Shown piece by piece: positions 23,999 to 33,148 of a stretch of 64,000 nucleotides of DNA (positions within the stretch are counted from its first letter, which is position 1; each line of letters opens with the position of its first letter). The notes beneath the pieces were generated by a model, which worked only from the letters and a program-made list of their open reading frames with translations, was not told the DNA's origin and made no database searches. This DNA is from Arcicella rigui (lineage in GTDB: Bacteria; Bacteroidota; Bacteroidia; Cytophagales; Spirosomataceae). The translations under genes and the position numbers were made by a program. The stretch covers positions 1 to 64,000 of the forward strand of contig NZ_JAYFUM010000010.1 of the NCBI RefSeq assembly GCF_034929435.1, given 5' to 3'.

Positions 23999-24919
23999 AT
24001 GGCAAAAAATATACTTAATAACCCTCTAATTTGTGATGTCGAAGAAGGTATCTGTGAAATCTCTAAATCAACTTATAATACTGAAAATTTAATTGAAAAA
24101 CCATTACAAAAGCCTGTTCGTATTACTTACTTTACCGACCCCATCTGCTCTTCATGTTGGGGTGTAGAGCCGCAACTTAGAAAATTAAAGTTGGAGTACG
24201 GAGAATATTTTGAAATTGATTACAAAATGGGTGGATTACTACCCGACTGGAATTATAACCGTGGCGGCATTAGTAAGCCAAGCGATGTAGCACATCACTG
24301 GGACGAAGTGAGTCTTTATTATGAAATGCCCATTGACGGAAATATTTGGATTGAAGACCCTCTACATTCTTCGTATCCACCTTCGATTGCCTTTAAAGCT
24401 GCTCAAAGACAAAGCCCAAAAAAGGCGATAGCTTTTCTAAGAAGAATCCGTGAAATGGTTTTTATGGAAAAAAAACGTATTACAAAGTGGGAGTACTTGG
24501 TAGAAGCCGCTCTTGAGGTTGGACTGGATGTGGTACAACTCAAAGCAGATTTTGAAGGACCAGCTCTGCAAGATTTTAAAGAAGACCTTTTTCAAACACA
24601 AACATTTGAAGTGCAAGGCTTTCCTACTTTCTTCTTCAAAGATGAAACTGGCAATCAGTTTATTGTTTGTGGCTTTAAACCTTATCAATATTTTGAAAAA
24701 GCCATCTTGAATCTTGTGCCTGATGTGCAGAAGAAGACAATTAAAAGTGATTTAGAATCGATGTTTGAATATTACCCAACGCTTACCTCTAAAGAATTTG
24801 CCGTATTGACCGATACTTCGGTTTCGGATGCAGAAAGAAAATTATATGCCTATTACCAACAAAATATGCTTGAAAAGATTGAAATCAAGAATGGCATACT
24901 TTGGATTAAAAAACGTTAA
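23999..24919 (+). CDS. DsbA/FrnE-fold protein, SpxH-like
   Basis: A 306-residue thioredoxin-fold protein. The active-site-like motif CSSC is in YFTDPICSSCWGVEPQL (residues about 45-61), followed by the helical insertion of the DsbA/FrnE class and the cis-proline strand VQGFPTFFF (about 213). No signal peptide, so it is cytosolic. It resembles SpxH (YjbH), the ClpXP adaptor for Spx, but a general thiol-disulfide isomerase role is equally possible. The C-terminal 60 residues look like a separate helical segment. It is probably regulated by the divergent HxlR gene. ATG at 23999. Confidence 0.8.
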   Translation: MAKNILNNPLICDVEEGICEISKSTYNTENLIEKPLQKPVRITYFTDPICSSCWGVEPQLRKLKLEYGEYFEIDYKMGGLLPDWNYNRGGISKPSDVAHHWDEVSLYYEMPIDGNIWIEDPLHSSYPPSIAFKAAQRQSPKKAIAFLRRIREMVFMEKKRITKWEYLVEAALEVGLDVVQLKADFEGPALQDFKEDLFQTQTFEVQGFPTFFFKDETGNQFIVCGFKPYQYFEKAILNLVPDVQKKTIKSDLESMFEYYPTLTSKEFAVLTDTSVSDAERKLYAYYQQNMLEKIEIKNGILWIKKR

Positions 24920-24995
24920 GCTAATCCATAGTTTTATATCTATCATTTCATACACTTACCCATAATTTGACCATTCTACGTTTTTATTGAAAGAG

Positions 24996-25036
24996 ACACT
25001 TCCTAATTTCATTGTTGAAACAGGAAGTGTTTTTGT
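24996..25036. terminator. Terminator between convergent genes
   Basis: Stem ACACTTCCT (24996-25004) / AGGAAGTGT (25022-25030) followed by TTTTTG. Confidence 0.65.
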
Positions 25037-25049
25037 TTTATAGCCCTTT

Positions 25050-27380
25050 TCAATCAGGATTAAAAATGAAAGGAGTATATCTATAACCAGCTTGTTTATT
25101 TGAATACCAATCGGTACGAGACACTCCGCCCGAAGTTACCCAAGTAGCAAAGTATAAATATGCCGAAGTAATAGTACTGCGTTCGGTTGGATACTTGAAA
25201 TTATCAGTAGATACTTCTATTGCCCACGGAAGCCCTTTGGTGGTGACGTAATATCTACCATTCGCAACGTTTGAGTTGTCGTTTGCAGTTCCGAAGTATT
25301 TGGTATCAGCCAGTTTGGTTGGATACTTGCCCAATAAATGCGTTTCAAAGCCTCTTCCATAATTACTTGAATTATTCCAAATAAATGGATTATAGTTACC
25401 AATCCCAAAATAGCGAATCAGCGGGCCATCGTTTACATCAAAACTAAAATTATAAGTCTTAGGAGGTACAATTGACTGCGAGGGTAAAGTATTCCAAATG
25501 CCCAATTCTTTTCCACTATTTTGATAAAGTACTACTACAACGCTGTCTTGTCCAGCTTCTAAAGTTGCCCCAGAAGAAGAACTAAAGTTTTTACTTTTAC
25601 TTTTCAATAAATTGAATTGAATACCTCCACCATTTTCATAAGAACCACCAGCAGCGTGCAAAGTATAATCGCCTTGAATACGCACTACTTTGTTTGAAGA
25701 ATTGGTAATGATTTGATACGAACAAGAAAGTACGGCATCGTTCATGTCGTAGTCGCCCATTGATGGCCATTGGTCTTCAAAAGCTACGGTTGATGGAAGC
25801 GAAGTATTTTTAAAGGCTTTGTTGGCATCGCTCGGGAAATCATCTACCACATCTATTACACCATCTTTATCGCTATCTCTCAAGGTAACTATTACTTTTC
25901 CGTTGCCTTCGTTACACTCAGTTTTAGGAATATAAATACCTGTACCTGTGGTAGAAACAGCATCTTCATCCAAAAACTTTTTATCGAGGCTGCCACTGGG
26001 TTCTGCAAATTGTACTCTACCAACCAATTTGTATGAACTACCAGAATTTAAGTTGGTAGATGCCGTCAGTACTCTGAACAAAGAATATTCACTTACGCCA
26101 ATTCCTGTAATTTTTCCATCAAAAGTACTCAGAGTACTGGTGATAAATAAAGCTCCATAATATAGATTTACGCTACCAGTTGCATTTAAGCGAGTTTGAT
26201 TTCCGACAAAAACATAACTATTATTATTGAGCATTTTGTTGATGTCAAGGTTGTTTGTCACAATCATTTGGCACTTATTGTTTACCACCACTGAATTGTT
26301 CAATAACATATCTTTTACAGTCATGTAATTGTTGTTGGTAAAAATTGTAGAGCCACTAAGTATCAATTTCCCAATTCCTGTAAAGCGACCATTATTGGTA
26401 ATCGTTTCGCCAGAAGCGTTCAATAAAATATCAAGTAAAGATTTCATCTCTCCTTCGTTGGTCATTGCACCTGCTACTACCAGCGTTCCTTCATTAAGTA
26501 TTGAACCTTGATTGGTAATTTTTGAATTAACTTTTGATTCTAATCCTTTTTTCAAATTGAGCTTTCCTATATTTTGTAATTGCCCGCCCAAAGTAAGTTT
26601 ATTGCTAAAAGTAAGTGAGCCAAAATTTTGAATTAAAGATTGCGAAGCATCCCAACTGCCACTGTTCAAAATGGCTGAGCCTGTACTGGTAACAATAAGT
26701 GTAGTTTTTGAAGTATTCTGTACAGACAAATTATTAATAGTAATATTTGTACCGCAGACTTTTAGCGTTCCATTGTCCGAATTTTTTATCGTTACGCTAT
26801 AATTACTACCTATTAAACAGACCGTTTTGTTGGCAATGTCTATGGTTTTTTCGGCGGTTTTCTCATTGATTGATACTTCACAACCCGCATTGCAGTCGAT
26901 ATTGGTGTTATCTAAAGTAAGTCCTACCGTTTTTACATCATCTGGTACGGCAATTCTCCCAGCCGTATTGCTTCCCATCGAAAGTGTCACATACAAAGAC
27001 GCATCTATCGTTACTTTTTCAGAAAGTTTTGTACCATCTGGGGCAGTTTTTACGATGTAAAGCTCTTTTATGCTTGAACCTAAAGAAATTTTGGTATAAA
27101 ATGGCGACGAAAGCGTAGCTGCACCTTTGGCAATCGGAGAAGTGCCTGTGCTACTTGGGTCTGATGTAAAAATTGCGATTACATGTATGGCATCACCAAA
27201 TCTAATATCTCTTACTCTGATATTAAAGTTTACATCTTTTGACGTTTTCCAATCAAAACCTGAGGGAACTGTCAGACTATTAATATCTCCATTTGAATTA
27301 TTAACTTCGAGTTCGGCAGTACAGGCATATAGAAAACATAATATTAAACCATACAATAGAGAGAAAAATTTAGTTTTCAT
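25050..27380 (-). CDS. LruC domain-containing lipoprotein
   Basis: A 776-residue surface or periplasmic lipoprotein. The lipobox is LYAC at residues 17-20. Residues about 130-450 form a beta-helix-like region of repeated Asn/Thr/Ile-rich strands (NNLSVQNTS..., NNNSYVFVGNQT). Residues 502-523 (DSDKDGVIDVVDDFPSDANK) form one calcium-binding thrombospondin-3-like repeat. The C-terminal LruC domain (about 530-776) has the signature FEDQWPSMGDYDMNDAVL. LruC was first named in Leptospira lipoproteins; its role is unknown. ATG at 27380. Confidence 0.88.
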   Translation of the reverse strand: MKTKFFSLLYGLILCFLYACTAELEVNNSNGDINSLTVPSGFDWKTSKDVNFNIRVRDIRFGDAIHVIAIFTSDPSSTGTSPIAKGAATLSSPFYTKISLGSSIKELYIVKTAPDGTKLSEKVTIDASLYVTLSMGSNTAGRIAVPDDVKTVGLTLDNTNIDCNAGCEVSINEKTAEKTIDIANKTVCLIGSNYSVTIKNSDNGTLKVCGTNITINNLSVQNTSKTTLIVTSTGSAILNSGSWDASQSLIQNFGSLTFSNKLTLGGQLQNIGKLNLKKGLESKVNSKITNQGSILNEGTLVVAGAMTNEGEMKSLLDILLNASGETITNNGRFTGIGKLILSGSTIFTNNNYMTVKDMLLNNSVVVNNKCQMIVTNNLDINKMLNNNSYVFVGNQTRLNATGSVNLYYGALFITSTLSTFDGKITGIGVSEYSLFRVLTASTNLNSGSSYKLVGRVQFAEPSGSLDKKFLDEDAVSTTGTGIYIPKTECNEGNGKVIVTLRDSDKDGVIDVVDDFPSDANKAFKNTSLPSTVAFEDQWPSMGDYDMNDAVLSCSYQIITNSSNKVVRIQGDYTLHAAGGSYENGGGIQFNLLKSKSKNFSSSSGATLEAGQDSVVVVLYQNSGKELGIWNTLPSQSIVPPKTYNFSFDVNDGPLIRYFGIGNYNPFIWNNSSNYGRGFETHLLGKYPTKLADTKYFGTANDNSNVANGRYYVTTKGLPWAIEVSTDNFKYPTERSTITSAYLYFATWVTSGGVSRTDWYSNKQAGYRYTPFIFNPD

Positions 27381-27908
27381 TTTGTTTATAAATCATATTT
27401 AAGTGGTTGATATAAAATAAATGACGGCATTGCCCTCATTTGAATTTCATCCTTCTCAATTGATTAAAGTTTAATCATTCAACCAAAATTTGGTCCTATT
27501 TTCATGAAATCTTTTCTCATGATACTAACTTATTTAGAACAAATCTAATAATAGATTTTGTGTAATTGTAATTTACAGGAACGAAGAATTATTTTTTTTC
27601 ACAACTTTTCCAAATAATCTACTTAACTCATTATGAACGAATTATATCAGTGTTGAGATATTGCTATTTACTATTTTTTTAGAAAAAAATTTTCGCTGTA
27701 CCAAGTGTGAAATTTTAATTTATGAAAACGTAATATTTTTCTTTTTACAGATGAATATTCCTTGAGTTGGGTTAGAAATCTGCCTTTAAGAAAAAGTATA
27801 TTAAATTTACCAGAAAAAATAAAAATTATTTTATTGCTCTCGGAATGTCATTTACCTTTGTTTGATAACAATTGAAAAACAAAACCATAAAACCAGCTTA
27901 TCAAAATT
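27381..27908. other. 528-base intergenic region upstream of accC
   Basis: A+T-rich; holds the 5' region of the LruC gene and the accC promoter at 27834-27860. I see no coding frame, tRNA or riboswitch-like structure. Its length between divergent genes is unusual for this window. Confidence 0.5.
27834..27860 (+). promoter_or_regulatory. Promoter of accC
   Basis: TTG (27834-27836), 16-base spacer, TACCTTTG (27853-27860), 48 bases before the ATG. Confidence 0.5.
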
Positions 27909-29417
27909 ATGTCGAAAATCAATAAAATTCTGATAGCCAATCGTGGAGAAATCGCCTTACGCATCATGCGTACTGCCCGTGAAATGGGAATACAAACTGT
28001 TGCCATTTTTTCAGAAGCAGACCGCAATTCTCCTCATGTTCGTTTTGCAGACGAAGCCATTTGTATTGGACCACCGCCTTCACATCAATCCTATTTACTT
28101 GGCGATAAAATCATTCAAATCTGTAAAGACCTCAACGTAGATGCTATTCATCCTGGATACGGATTTTTATCCGAAAACGCTGCGTTCTGTAAAAAAGTAA
28201 TTGAAGCAGGTTTGATTTTTATCGGGCCTTCGCCTGAAAGTATCGAACTGATGGGCGATAAGCTGACATCAAAACACACAGTGGCAAAGTATAATATCCC
28301 GATGGTGCCGGGTACTCCTGATGCCGTTACGGATAGAAAACTGGCTAAAGAAAAATCTTTAGAAATTGGTTATCCAGTACTTATCAAAGCTTCTGCTGGT
28401 GGTGGAGGGAAAGGAATGCGTGTGGTTGAGAAAGAAGAAGATTTTGATGAACAAATGGATAGAGCTGTTTCAGAAGCCATTACTTCATTTGGGAACGGAG
28501 CAGTTTTTATCGAAAAATATATTACTGCACCAAAACACATTGAAATACAAGTACTTGGCGATAAACACGGAAATGTTGTTCATCTTTTTGAAAGAGAATG
28601 TTCGGTACAACGTCGTCACCAAAAAGTGGTAGAAGAAGCTCCTTCTGCTGTATTAACGCCCGAAATTCGTGAAGCGATGGGGCAATGTGCTGTAAATGTG
28701 GCGAAAGCTTGTAATTATTACGGAGCAGGTACGGTAGAGTTTATCGTGGATGAGAAATTAGATTTTTATTTCTTAGAAATGAATACTCGTCTGCAAGTAG
28801 AACACCCTGTTACTGAGCAAATTACGGGTGTAGATTTAGTAAAAGAAATGATTAGAATTGCCGAAGGCGAAGCCATTTCTTTCAAACAAGAAGATTTACA
28901 AATTCAAGGACATTCAATTGAAATTAGAGTTTGTGCCGAAGACCCACGCAATAATTTCTTGCCAGATGTTGGTACTTTAAGTACTTACGTTCGTCCACAA
29001 GGAAATGGCGTTCGAGTAGATGATGGCTTTGAGCAAGGAATGGCAATTCCGATTTTCTATGACCCGATGATTGCTAAATTGATTACTTATGGCAAAGACC
29101 GTGAGGAAGCCATAGCAAAAATGATTCGTGCGATTGATGAGTACAAAATATCGGGAATTCAAACTACTTTGCCTTTCTGTAAATTTGTGATGAAGCATGA
29201 AGCCTTTATTTCTGGCAATTTTGATACTCGTTTTATTGGACTTTACTACACGCCTGATAAATTAGATGAGTTGCCTATCGAAAATGAAGAACTTTTGGCA
29301 GCAGCTTTGGCAAGTTATTTAATGACCAATAAAAAAGCGCCAATATCGGCAGGTAACCAGCCTGTTGAAACGCAAATAAATAGTAATTGGAAAACCAATC
29401 GTTTGGCTTATCGTTAA
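27909..29417 (+). CDS. accC: Biotin carboxylase (acyl-CoA/acetyl-CoA carboxylase subunit)
   Basis: A 502-residue biotin carboxylase that carboxylates biotin with ATP and bicarbonate. It starts IAN-RGEIALRIMRTARE, has the ATP-grasp glycine loop KASAGGGGKGMRVV (about 158-171) and the catalytic stretch FLEMNTRLQVEHPVTE. It is about 50 residues longer than E. coli AccC, with a low-complexity C-terminal tail. accB is not adjacent, so it may serve a propionyl-CoA carboxylase with the pccB at 41691. The strong terminator after it shows a single-gene unit. Confidence 0.92.
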   Translation: MSKINKILIANRGEIALRIMRTAREMGIQTVAIFSEADRNSPHVRFADEAICIGPPPSHQSYLLGDKIIQICKDLNVDAIHPGYGFLSENAAFCKKVIEAGLIFIGPSPESIELMGDKLTSKHTVAKYNIPMVPGTPDAVTDRKLAKEKSLEIGYPVLIKASAGGGGKGMRVVEKEEDFDEQMDRAVSEAITSFGNGAVFIEKYITAPKHIEIQVLGDKHGNVVHLFERECSVQRRHQKVVEEAPSAVLTPEIREAMGQCAVNVAKACNYYGAGTVEFIVDEKLDFYFLEMNTRLQVEHPVTEQITGVDLVKEMIRIAEGEAISFKQEDLQIQGHSIEIRVCAEDPRNNFLPDVGTLSTYVRPQGNGVRVDDGFEQGMAIPIFYDPMIAKLITYGKDREEAIAKMIRAIDEYKISGIQTTLPFCKFVMKHEAFISGNFDTRFIGLYYTPDKLDELPIENEELLAAALASYLMTNKKAPISAGNQPVETQINSNWKTNRLAYR

Positions 29418-29459
29418 AAAATAAGGGCTAAAGTTGTCATTAACTTTAGCCCTTATTTT
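29417..29459. terminator. Bidirectional terminator
   Basis: Perfect 18-bp arms (29417-29434, 29442-29459), 7-base loop, with A-run and T-run ends, between convergent accC and the OmpA-family gene. Confidence 0.85.
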
Positions 29460-29460
29460 T

Positions 29461-30840
29461 TTATTTTCTTACTACTTTCAATTCTATTCTTCTGTTTTTA
29501 GCTCTTCCTTCTTCCGTTGCATTACTTGCAATGGCATTGTGCGAGCCTTTTCCAGCAAAATCTATTCTAATTGGGTTAATTCCTTGCTGAATTAGTATAT
29601 TTCTTACGGCTACTGCTCTTCTGGCTGTCAATCGCTTACTTTGTAGCGAGTCGATTGTATTGTCGGTGAAGGCAGTTAATTTAATTTGAGCTTTCGGATA
29701 GGCTTGTAAAACTTTAGCCAAATCAAAAACTGGTCTATCAGCACCCATTGTAAAAGCCGCTGTATTGGTTTCAAAAGTAACGTTGTCTATTGTAAATACT
29801 CGGTTGGCTTTTGCCGTTGAATCGCCCAAATACTTAGCAATTGAAAGTACAAAAGAGCCTTGTTGCAATTCAATTTTTTGTCCATCAGGCAAATTAAGAG
29901 CTACCGTTTTCTCAGCTTCTTTAGCCAAAGTGGCTGAATCTATTTTAGCAGTAACGGTATCTTTCGGTAAACTATTGGTATCAATTTCTACTCCTGTTAC
30001 TTCTTCCATCTGAGCAGAATCTTTCAGAGAATCAGAAGAAGTATTTAAGCTCGACCAATCGTAAGTGGCGGCGAAGTATCCTAATGCTGAAAGTACGACC
30101 AAAACCAAAACAGAAGGTAAAAGCCAGCTTGGGAAACTTTTCAAACTTGAACTTTCTGACTCTTCATAATTTTTGGTTGAATAGGTTACTTTTTGCTCTC
30201 TGACAGGTTTTTCTGTCACGGTAGATTGCACCGAAGCCGATTTGATTGGAGCTGCCGGAGCGTACTGTATTGGTTTGATTTCTTGGCTCATAAAAACCGA
30301 AAGCCCCAATACATCAATCATTTTTGGTTGTAAATCTTCTGGTGTTTCGTCTAATAAACTTCCTTTTTGTTCTAATAAATAATTAGATAAAGCAAGTTTA
30401 TCCAAACCCTGACTTATGGTGATTTTTCCTAATTTATCCAAAGTAACAGCCGCAACAAGTCCAAGAATCATCGTAGCAGACGAATTTCTAACGCCAGCGT
30501 ACTTTGAAATCATGGTAGCAATTGAGCTTTTTTTATCAGGCAATAGCATACTTACATAGCTACTTCCTTTTTCTAAAAGGGGCGACAAACTTTCTCTATC
30601 AACGACATAAGTACTTATTTTTTCGTTGATACTTCCGTCAAGTTTCCCTTTTTGTAACACGTTCATCAGCGTAGTAGCACCTGCTTCGTTGGCTACTCTT
30701 TTCATCAACCCACCTATAAAAGTAGAAATCAGCCCGTCAACTACTAATTTTACTTTGTCTTCTTTTTCTCCAGTTATATTGGCAATTTTAATTGATATAT
30801 CTCCAGCTAATAAATTTCTAAGTTCTCCAAATAAATTCAT
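29461..30840 (-). CDS. DUF937-OmpA fusion protein
   Basis: A 459-residue protein linking an N-terminal DUF937 domain (about 1-165, rich in helices and glycine) to the cell wall. One membrane helix (WLLPSVLVLVVLSALGYFAA, around 244) follows a Lys/Ser linker. The C-terminal OmpA-like domain (about 340-459) has the peptidoglycan-binding residues of TAFTDN and AKNRRIEL. Topology would put DUF937 inside the cytoplasm and OmpA in the periplasm. ATG at 30840 is preferred to the GTG at 30846. Function likely structural. Confidence 0.85.
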   Translation of the reverse strand: MNLFGELRNLLAGDISIKIANITGEKEDKVKLVVDGLISTFIGGLMKRVANEAGATTLMNVLQKGKLDGSINEKISTYVVDRESLSPLLEKGSSYVSMLLPDKKSSIATMISKYAGVRNSSATMILGLVAAVTLDKLGKITISQGLDKLALSNYLLEQKGSLLDETPEDLQPKMIDVLGLSVFMSQEIKPIQYAPAAPIKSASVQSTVTEKPVREQKVTYSTKNYEESESSSLKSFPSWLLPSVLVLVVLSALGYFAATYDWSSLNTSSDSLKDSAQMEEVTGVEIDTNSLPKDTVTAKIDSATLAKEAEKTVALNLPDGQKIELQQGSFVLSIAKYLGDSTAKANRVFTIDNVTFETNTAAFTMGADRPVFDLAKVLQAYPKAQIKLTAFTDNTIDSLQSKRLTARRAVAVRNILIQQGINPIRIDFAGKGSHNAIASNATEEGRAKNRRIELKVVRK

Positions 30841-31085
30841 ACCCACTTGTTTTTACATTCTTAAATTATGATTCAAAATTACAACCTTATCTTATAAATT
30901 CATTCAAAATATTTACAAGACTTTACTTTTCTTTGGTTATTAGCCAAATTTTAAAGGTTTCTCAAAGAATATCAACAAGTTGAAAAATGACCTGTTTTTT
31001 TAAGAATTTCTAAAAAATGAACTCCTTTCTTCAAGAAACTTCAAGCAATTTTAGGAAAAGTAATAAAACTCTTAGCAACTCCTAC

Positions 31086-31093
31086 TAATTTTG
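31086..31093 (+). promoter_or_regulatory. Possible -7 element of hisB
   Basis: TAATTTTG fits TANNTTTG, 46 bases before the hisB ATG. No clear -33 TTG. Confidence 0.35.
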
Positions 31094-31139
31094 CAGTTCC
31101 CATTTCAAATTCATGATTGATAAAATCATGTTGTAATCC

Positions 31140-32261
31140 ATGAAAAAAATATTGTTTATCGACCGTGACGGTACGATTATCGTTGAGCCACCCGTAGATT
31201 TTCAGGTGGATTCTCTGGAAAAATTAGCGTTTCTTCCGAAAGCAATCTCTAATCTTCGTAAAATCGCTGAGGAAGCAGACTTTGAATTAGTGATGGTAAC
31301 CAACCAAGACGGTTTAGGTACTGATTCTTTCCCAGAAAATACTTTTTGGCCAGCTCACAACAAAATGATGGAAACTTTAGCAAATGAAAATATCCATTTT
31401 GCAGAAGTACACATCGACCGCACTTTTGAACACGAAAACGCCCCGACTCGCAAGCCAAGAACGGGAATGTTAGAAAAATATTTTGACGAATCGGTTTATG
31501 ATTTAAAAAACTCTTTTGTTTTGGGCGATAGACTCACAGATGTGCAGTTGGCCATCAACTTAGGAGCGAAAGCTATTTACTTGGGCAACCAAAGTACTGA
31601 GAGTACTGAACTTGAAAATGCAATTGCACTTCACTCAAGTGATTGGGACGAAATCTATCAGTTTTTGCGTTTGCCAGAAAGAATTGCCAGCGTAGAAAGA
31701 ATTACAAAAGAAACACAAATTTGGGTAACACTAAATTTGGATGGAAAAGGAAAAGCTAATATCGAAACAGGCTTAGGTTTCTTCGACCACATGCTCGACC
31801 AATTGGCAAAACACTCTGGGGCAGACCTAACGGTTAAAGTAAACGGAGACTTGCATATCGACGAGCATCATACCATCGAAGACACTGCTTTGGCTTTGGG
31901 AGAAGCGTATTTGAAAGCTTTGGGCGACAAAAAGGGAATTACTCGTTATGGTTTTTATTTATTGCCAATGGATGAAGCTTTGGTGCATGCAGCCATTGAT
32001 TTTTCGGGTAGAAACTGGATGGTTTGGGATGCCAAGTTCTCTCGTGAAAAAATTGGAGAAATGCCTACCGAAATGTTTTTCCATTTCTTCAAATCCTTTA
32101 CCGATACTGCCAAATGTAATTTGAATATCAAAGCCGAAGCCGATAACGAACATCATAAAATCGAAGCTATTTTCAAAGCCTTTGCTAAAGCAATCAAAAT
32201 GGCAACCAAACGAGAAATCAAAGATTTAGATATTTTGCCTTCTACAAAAGGGGTTTTATAA
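31140..32261 (+). CDS. hisB: Bifunctional histidinol-phosphatase / imidazoleglycerol-phosphate dehydratase
   Basis: A 373-residue bifunctional HisB. The N-terminal HAD phosphatase (about 1-165) has FIDRDGTII (Asp8 and Asp10) and the zinc region of CHP-type HisB is replaced by HIDRTFEHENAPTRKP. The C-terminal dehydratase (about 180-373) carries the HMLDQLAKH, DLHIDEHHTIEDTALALGEA and EADNEHHKIEAIFKAFAKA metal-binding motifs. It catalyses two steps of histidine synthesis. No other his gene is adjacent. ATG at 31140. Confidence 0.95.
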   Translation: MKKILFIDRDGTIIVEPPVDFQVDSLEKLAFLPKAISNLRKIAEEADFELVMVTNQDGLGTDSFPENTFWPAHNKMMETLANENIHFAEVHIDRTFEHENAPTRKPRTGMLEKYFDESVYDLKNSFVLGDRLTDVQLAINLGAKAIYLGNQSTESTELENAIALHSSDWDEIYQFLRLPERIASVERITKETQIWVTLNLDGKGKANIETGLGFFDHMLDQLAKHSGADLTVKVNGDLHIDEHHTIEDTALALGEAYLKALGDKKGITRYGFYLLPMDEALVHAAIDFSGRNWMVWDAKFSREKIGEMPTEMFFHFFKSFTDTAKCNLNIKAEADNEHHKIEAIFKAFAKAIKMATKREIKDLDILPSTKGVL

Positions 32262-32337
32262 GCTTGAAAAACACTTTTTGTATAGGAAATTAACCAAAGA
32301 ATTAAGGCTGATTAATCCATTTTTAACAATTCTTAGT

Positions 32338-32345
32338 TACCTTTG
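32338..32345 (+). promoter_or_regulatory. Promoter -7 element of the 34-aa gene
   Basis: TACCTTTG, 45 bases before the ATG at 32391. A matching TTG at standard spacing is not seen. Confidence 0.45.
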
Positions 32346-32390
32346 TGTTAATATTAAACAGAAATCATTGAACCTTCAAAATCATATACC

Positions 32391-32495
32391 ATGTCTGGAA
32401 CATTATTAACTTGGCTTTTCTTTATCGTTTTAATGGGTGCTTCAACTGTTGTAGCTGTTAAATTGCAAAAGATTTACAACGAAAGAGGTAAGTAA
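32391..32495 (+). CDS. 34-residue single-helix membrane protein
   Basis: A short frame encoding MSGTLLTWLFFIVLMGASTV followed by VAVKLQKIYNERGK. One hydrophobic helix (residues 5-23) is followed by a short basic tail (positive-inside, suggesting C-terminus in the cytoplasm). A -7 box lies at 32338 and a strong hairpin terminator at 32521-32567, so it has its own transcription unit. I do not recognise it. Small membrane proteins of this kind often assist respiratory or transport complexes, but no neighbour says which. Confidence 0.65.
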   Translation: MSGTLLTWLFFIVLMGASTVVAVKLQKIYNERGK

Positions 32496-32520
32496 TCGTC
32501 TTCAAAAATTATGTTTTAAA

Positions 32521-32567
32521 CAAGAATCGGTCTCGAAACAATTGCTTCGAGACCGATTCTTGTTTTT
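32521..32567 (+). terminator. Terminator of the 34-aa gene
   Basis: Perfect 17-bp arms (32521-32537, 32546-32562), 8-base loop, then TTTTT. Confidence 0.85.
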
Positions 32568-32665
32568 AGAGCATTCTGATTTTATTCAGAAAGTATTTTA
32601 TTAAATACAATAAAAGCGAATTTCCTATTTATGTAAATATCTGATTATTAGATTTATAAAATTGT

Positions 32666-32690
32666 TGTGCTTGCCTAAAATAGGTTGACA
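32666..32690 (+). repeat. Left terminal inverted repeat of the IS
   Basis: Exact inverted match to 34058-34082. Confidence 0.93.
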
Positions 32691-32707
32691 AAAACATCAA
32701 CTTATTT

Positions 32708-33116
32708 ATGAGCAAATCGAAATCAGAATCTAAAAAAAGTACCAATTTAAAGATTCGTCAACGACGTATTTTTAGTGAATCGTTCAAACGAGCAAAAGTT
32801 CAAGAATTAACAGCTGGACTTTATACTGTGCATTCTTTTAGTAAATTGTGGGAAGTAGCTCCTTATACGGTTTATCGTTGGATATACAAATACTCTCCAC
32901 AACATAAACAAGCGGGGGCGCCCGTGCGACACAACTATGGTTGTACAACAAGAAAGTGAAGCACAGAAAACTGCTAACTTATTGGCTCAAGTCGCAGAAC
33001 TTGAACGTCGTTTAGGACAAAAACAAATGCAATTAGACTATCTTGAAAAATTAGTAGAACTTGCATCCAAAGAGTATGATATTGATTTTAAAAAAAACTT
33101 CAATGTCAAACTTTAG
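32708..33116 (+). pseudogene. IS3-family orfA, frameshifted
   Basis: The N-terminal helix-turn-helix part (residues 1-70, IRQRRIFSESFKRAKVQEL...APYTVYRWIYKYSPQ) reads from 32708. The leucine-zipper part (MVVQQESEAQKTANLLAQVA and ELERRLGQKQMQLDYLEKLV) continues in the +1 frame from 32937 to the stop at 33116. The break coincides with a GC-rich patch at 32912-32930 (GCGGGGGCGCCC...) unlike the rest of the window. A short insertion there, or a sequence error, would explain it. The HTH protein alone could still bind the ends. Confidence 0.85.
33090..33097 (+). other. Programmed -1 frameshift site of the IS (A8)
   Basis: Eight A residues, close before the orfA stop. A -1 slip here joins the orfA frame to the orfB frame, which is open from here through 34033. 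IS3 elements make the OrfAB transposase this way. Confidence 0.6.
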
Positions 33117-33148
33117 AGTATTTTCGAGTACATACTTGTCATTATTCC

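Noticed and set aside
32708..33116. The orfA break as the IS3 programmed frameshift
   Set aside because: The programmed site is the A8 run at 33090-33097. The break at 32912-32930 lies inside the helix-turn-helix/zipper junction and shifts in the other direction.
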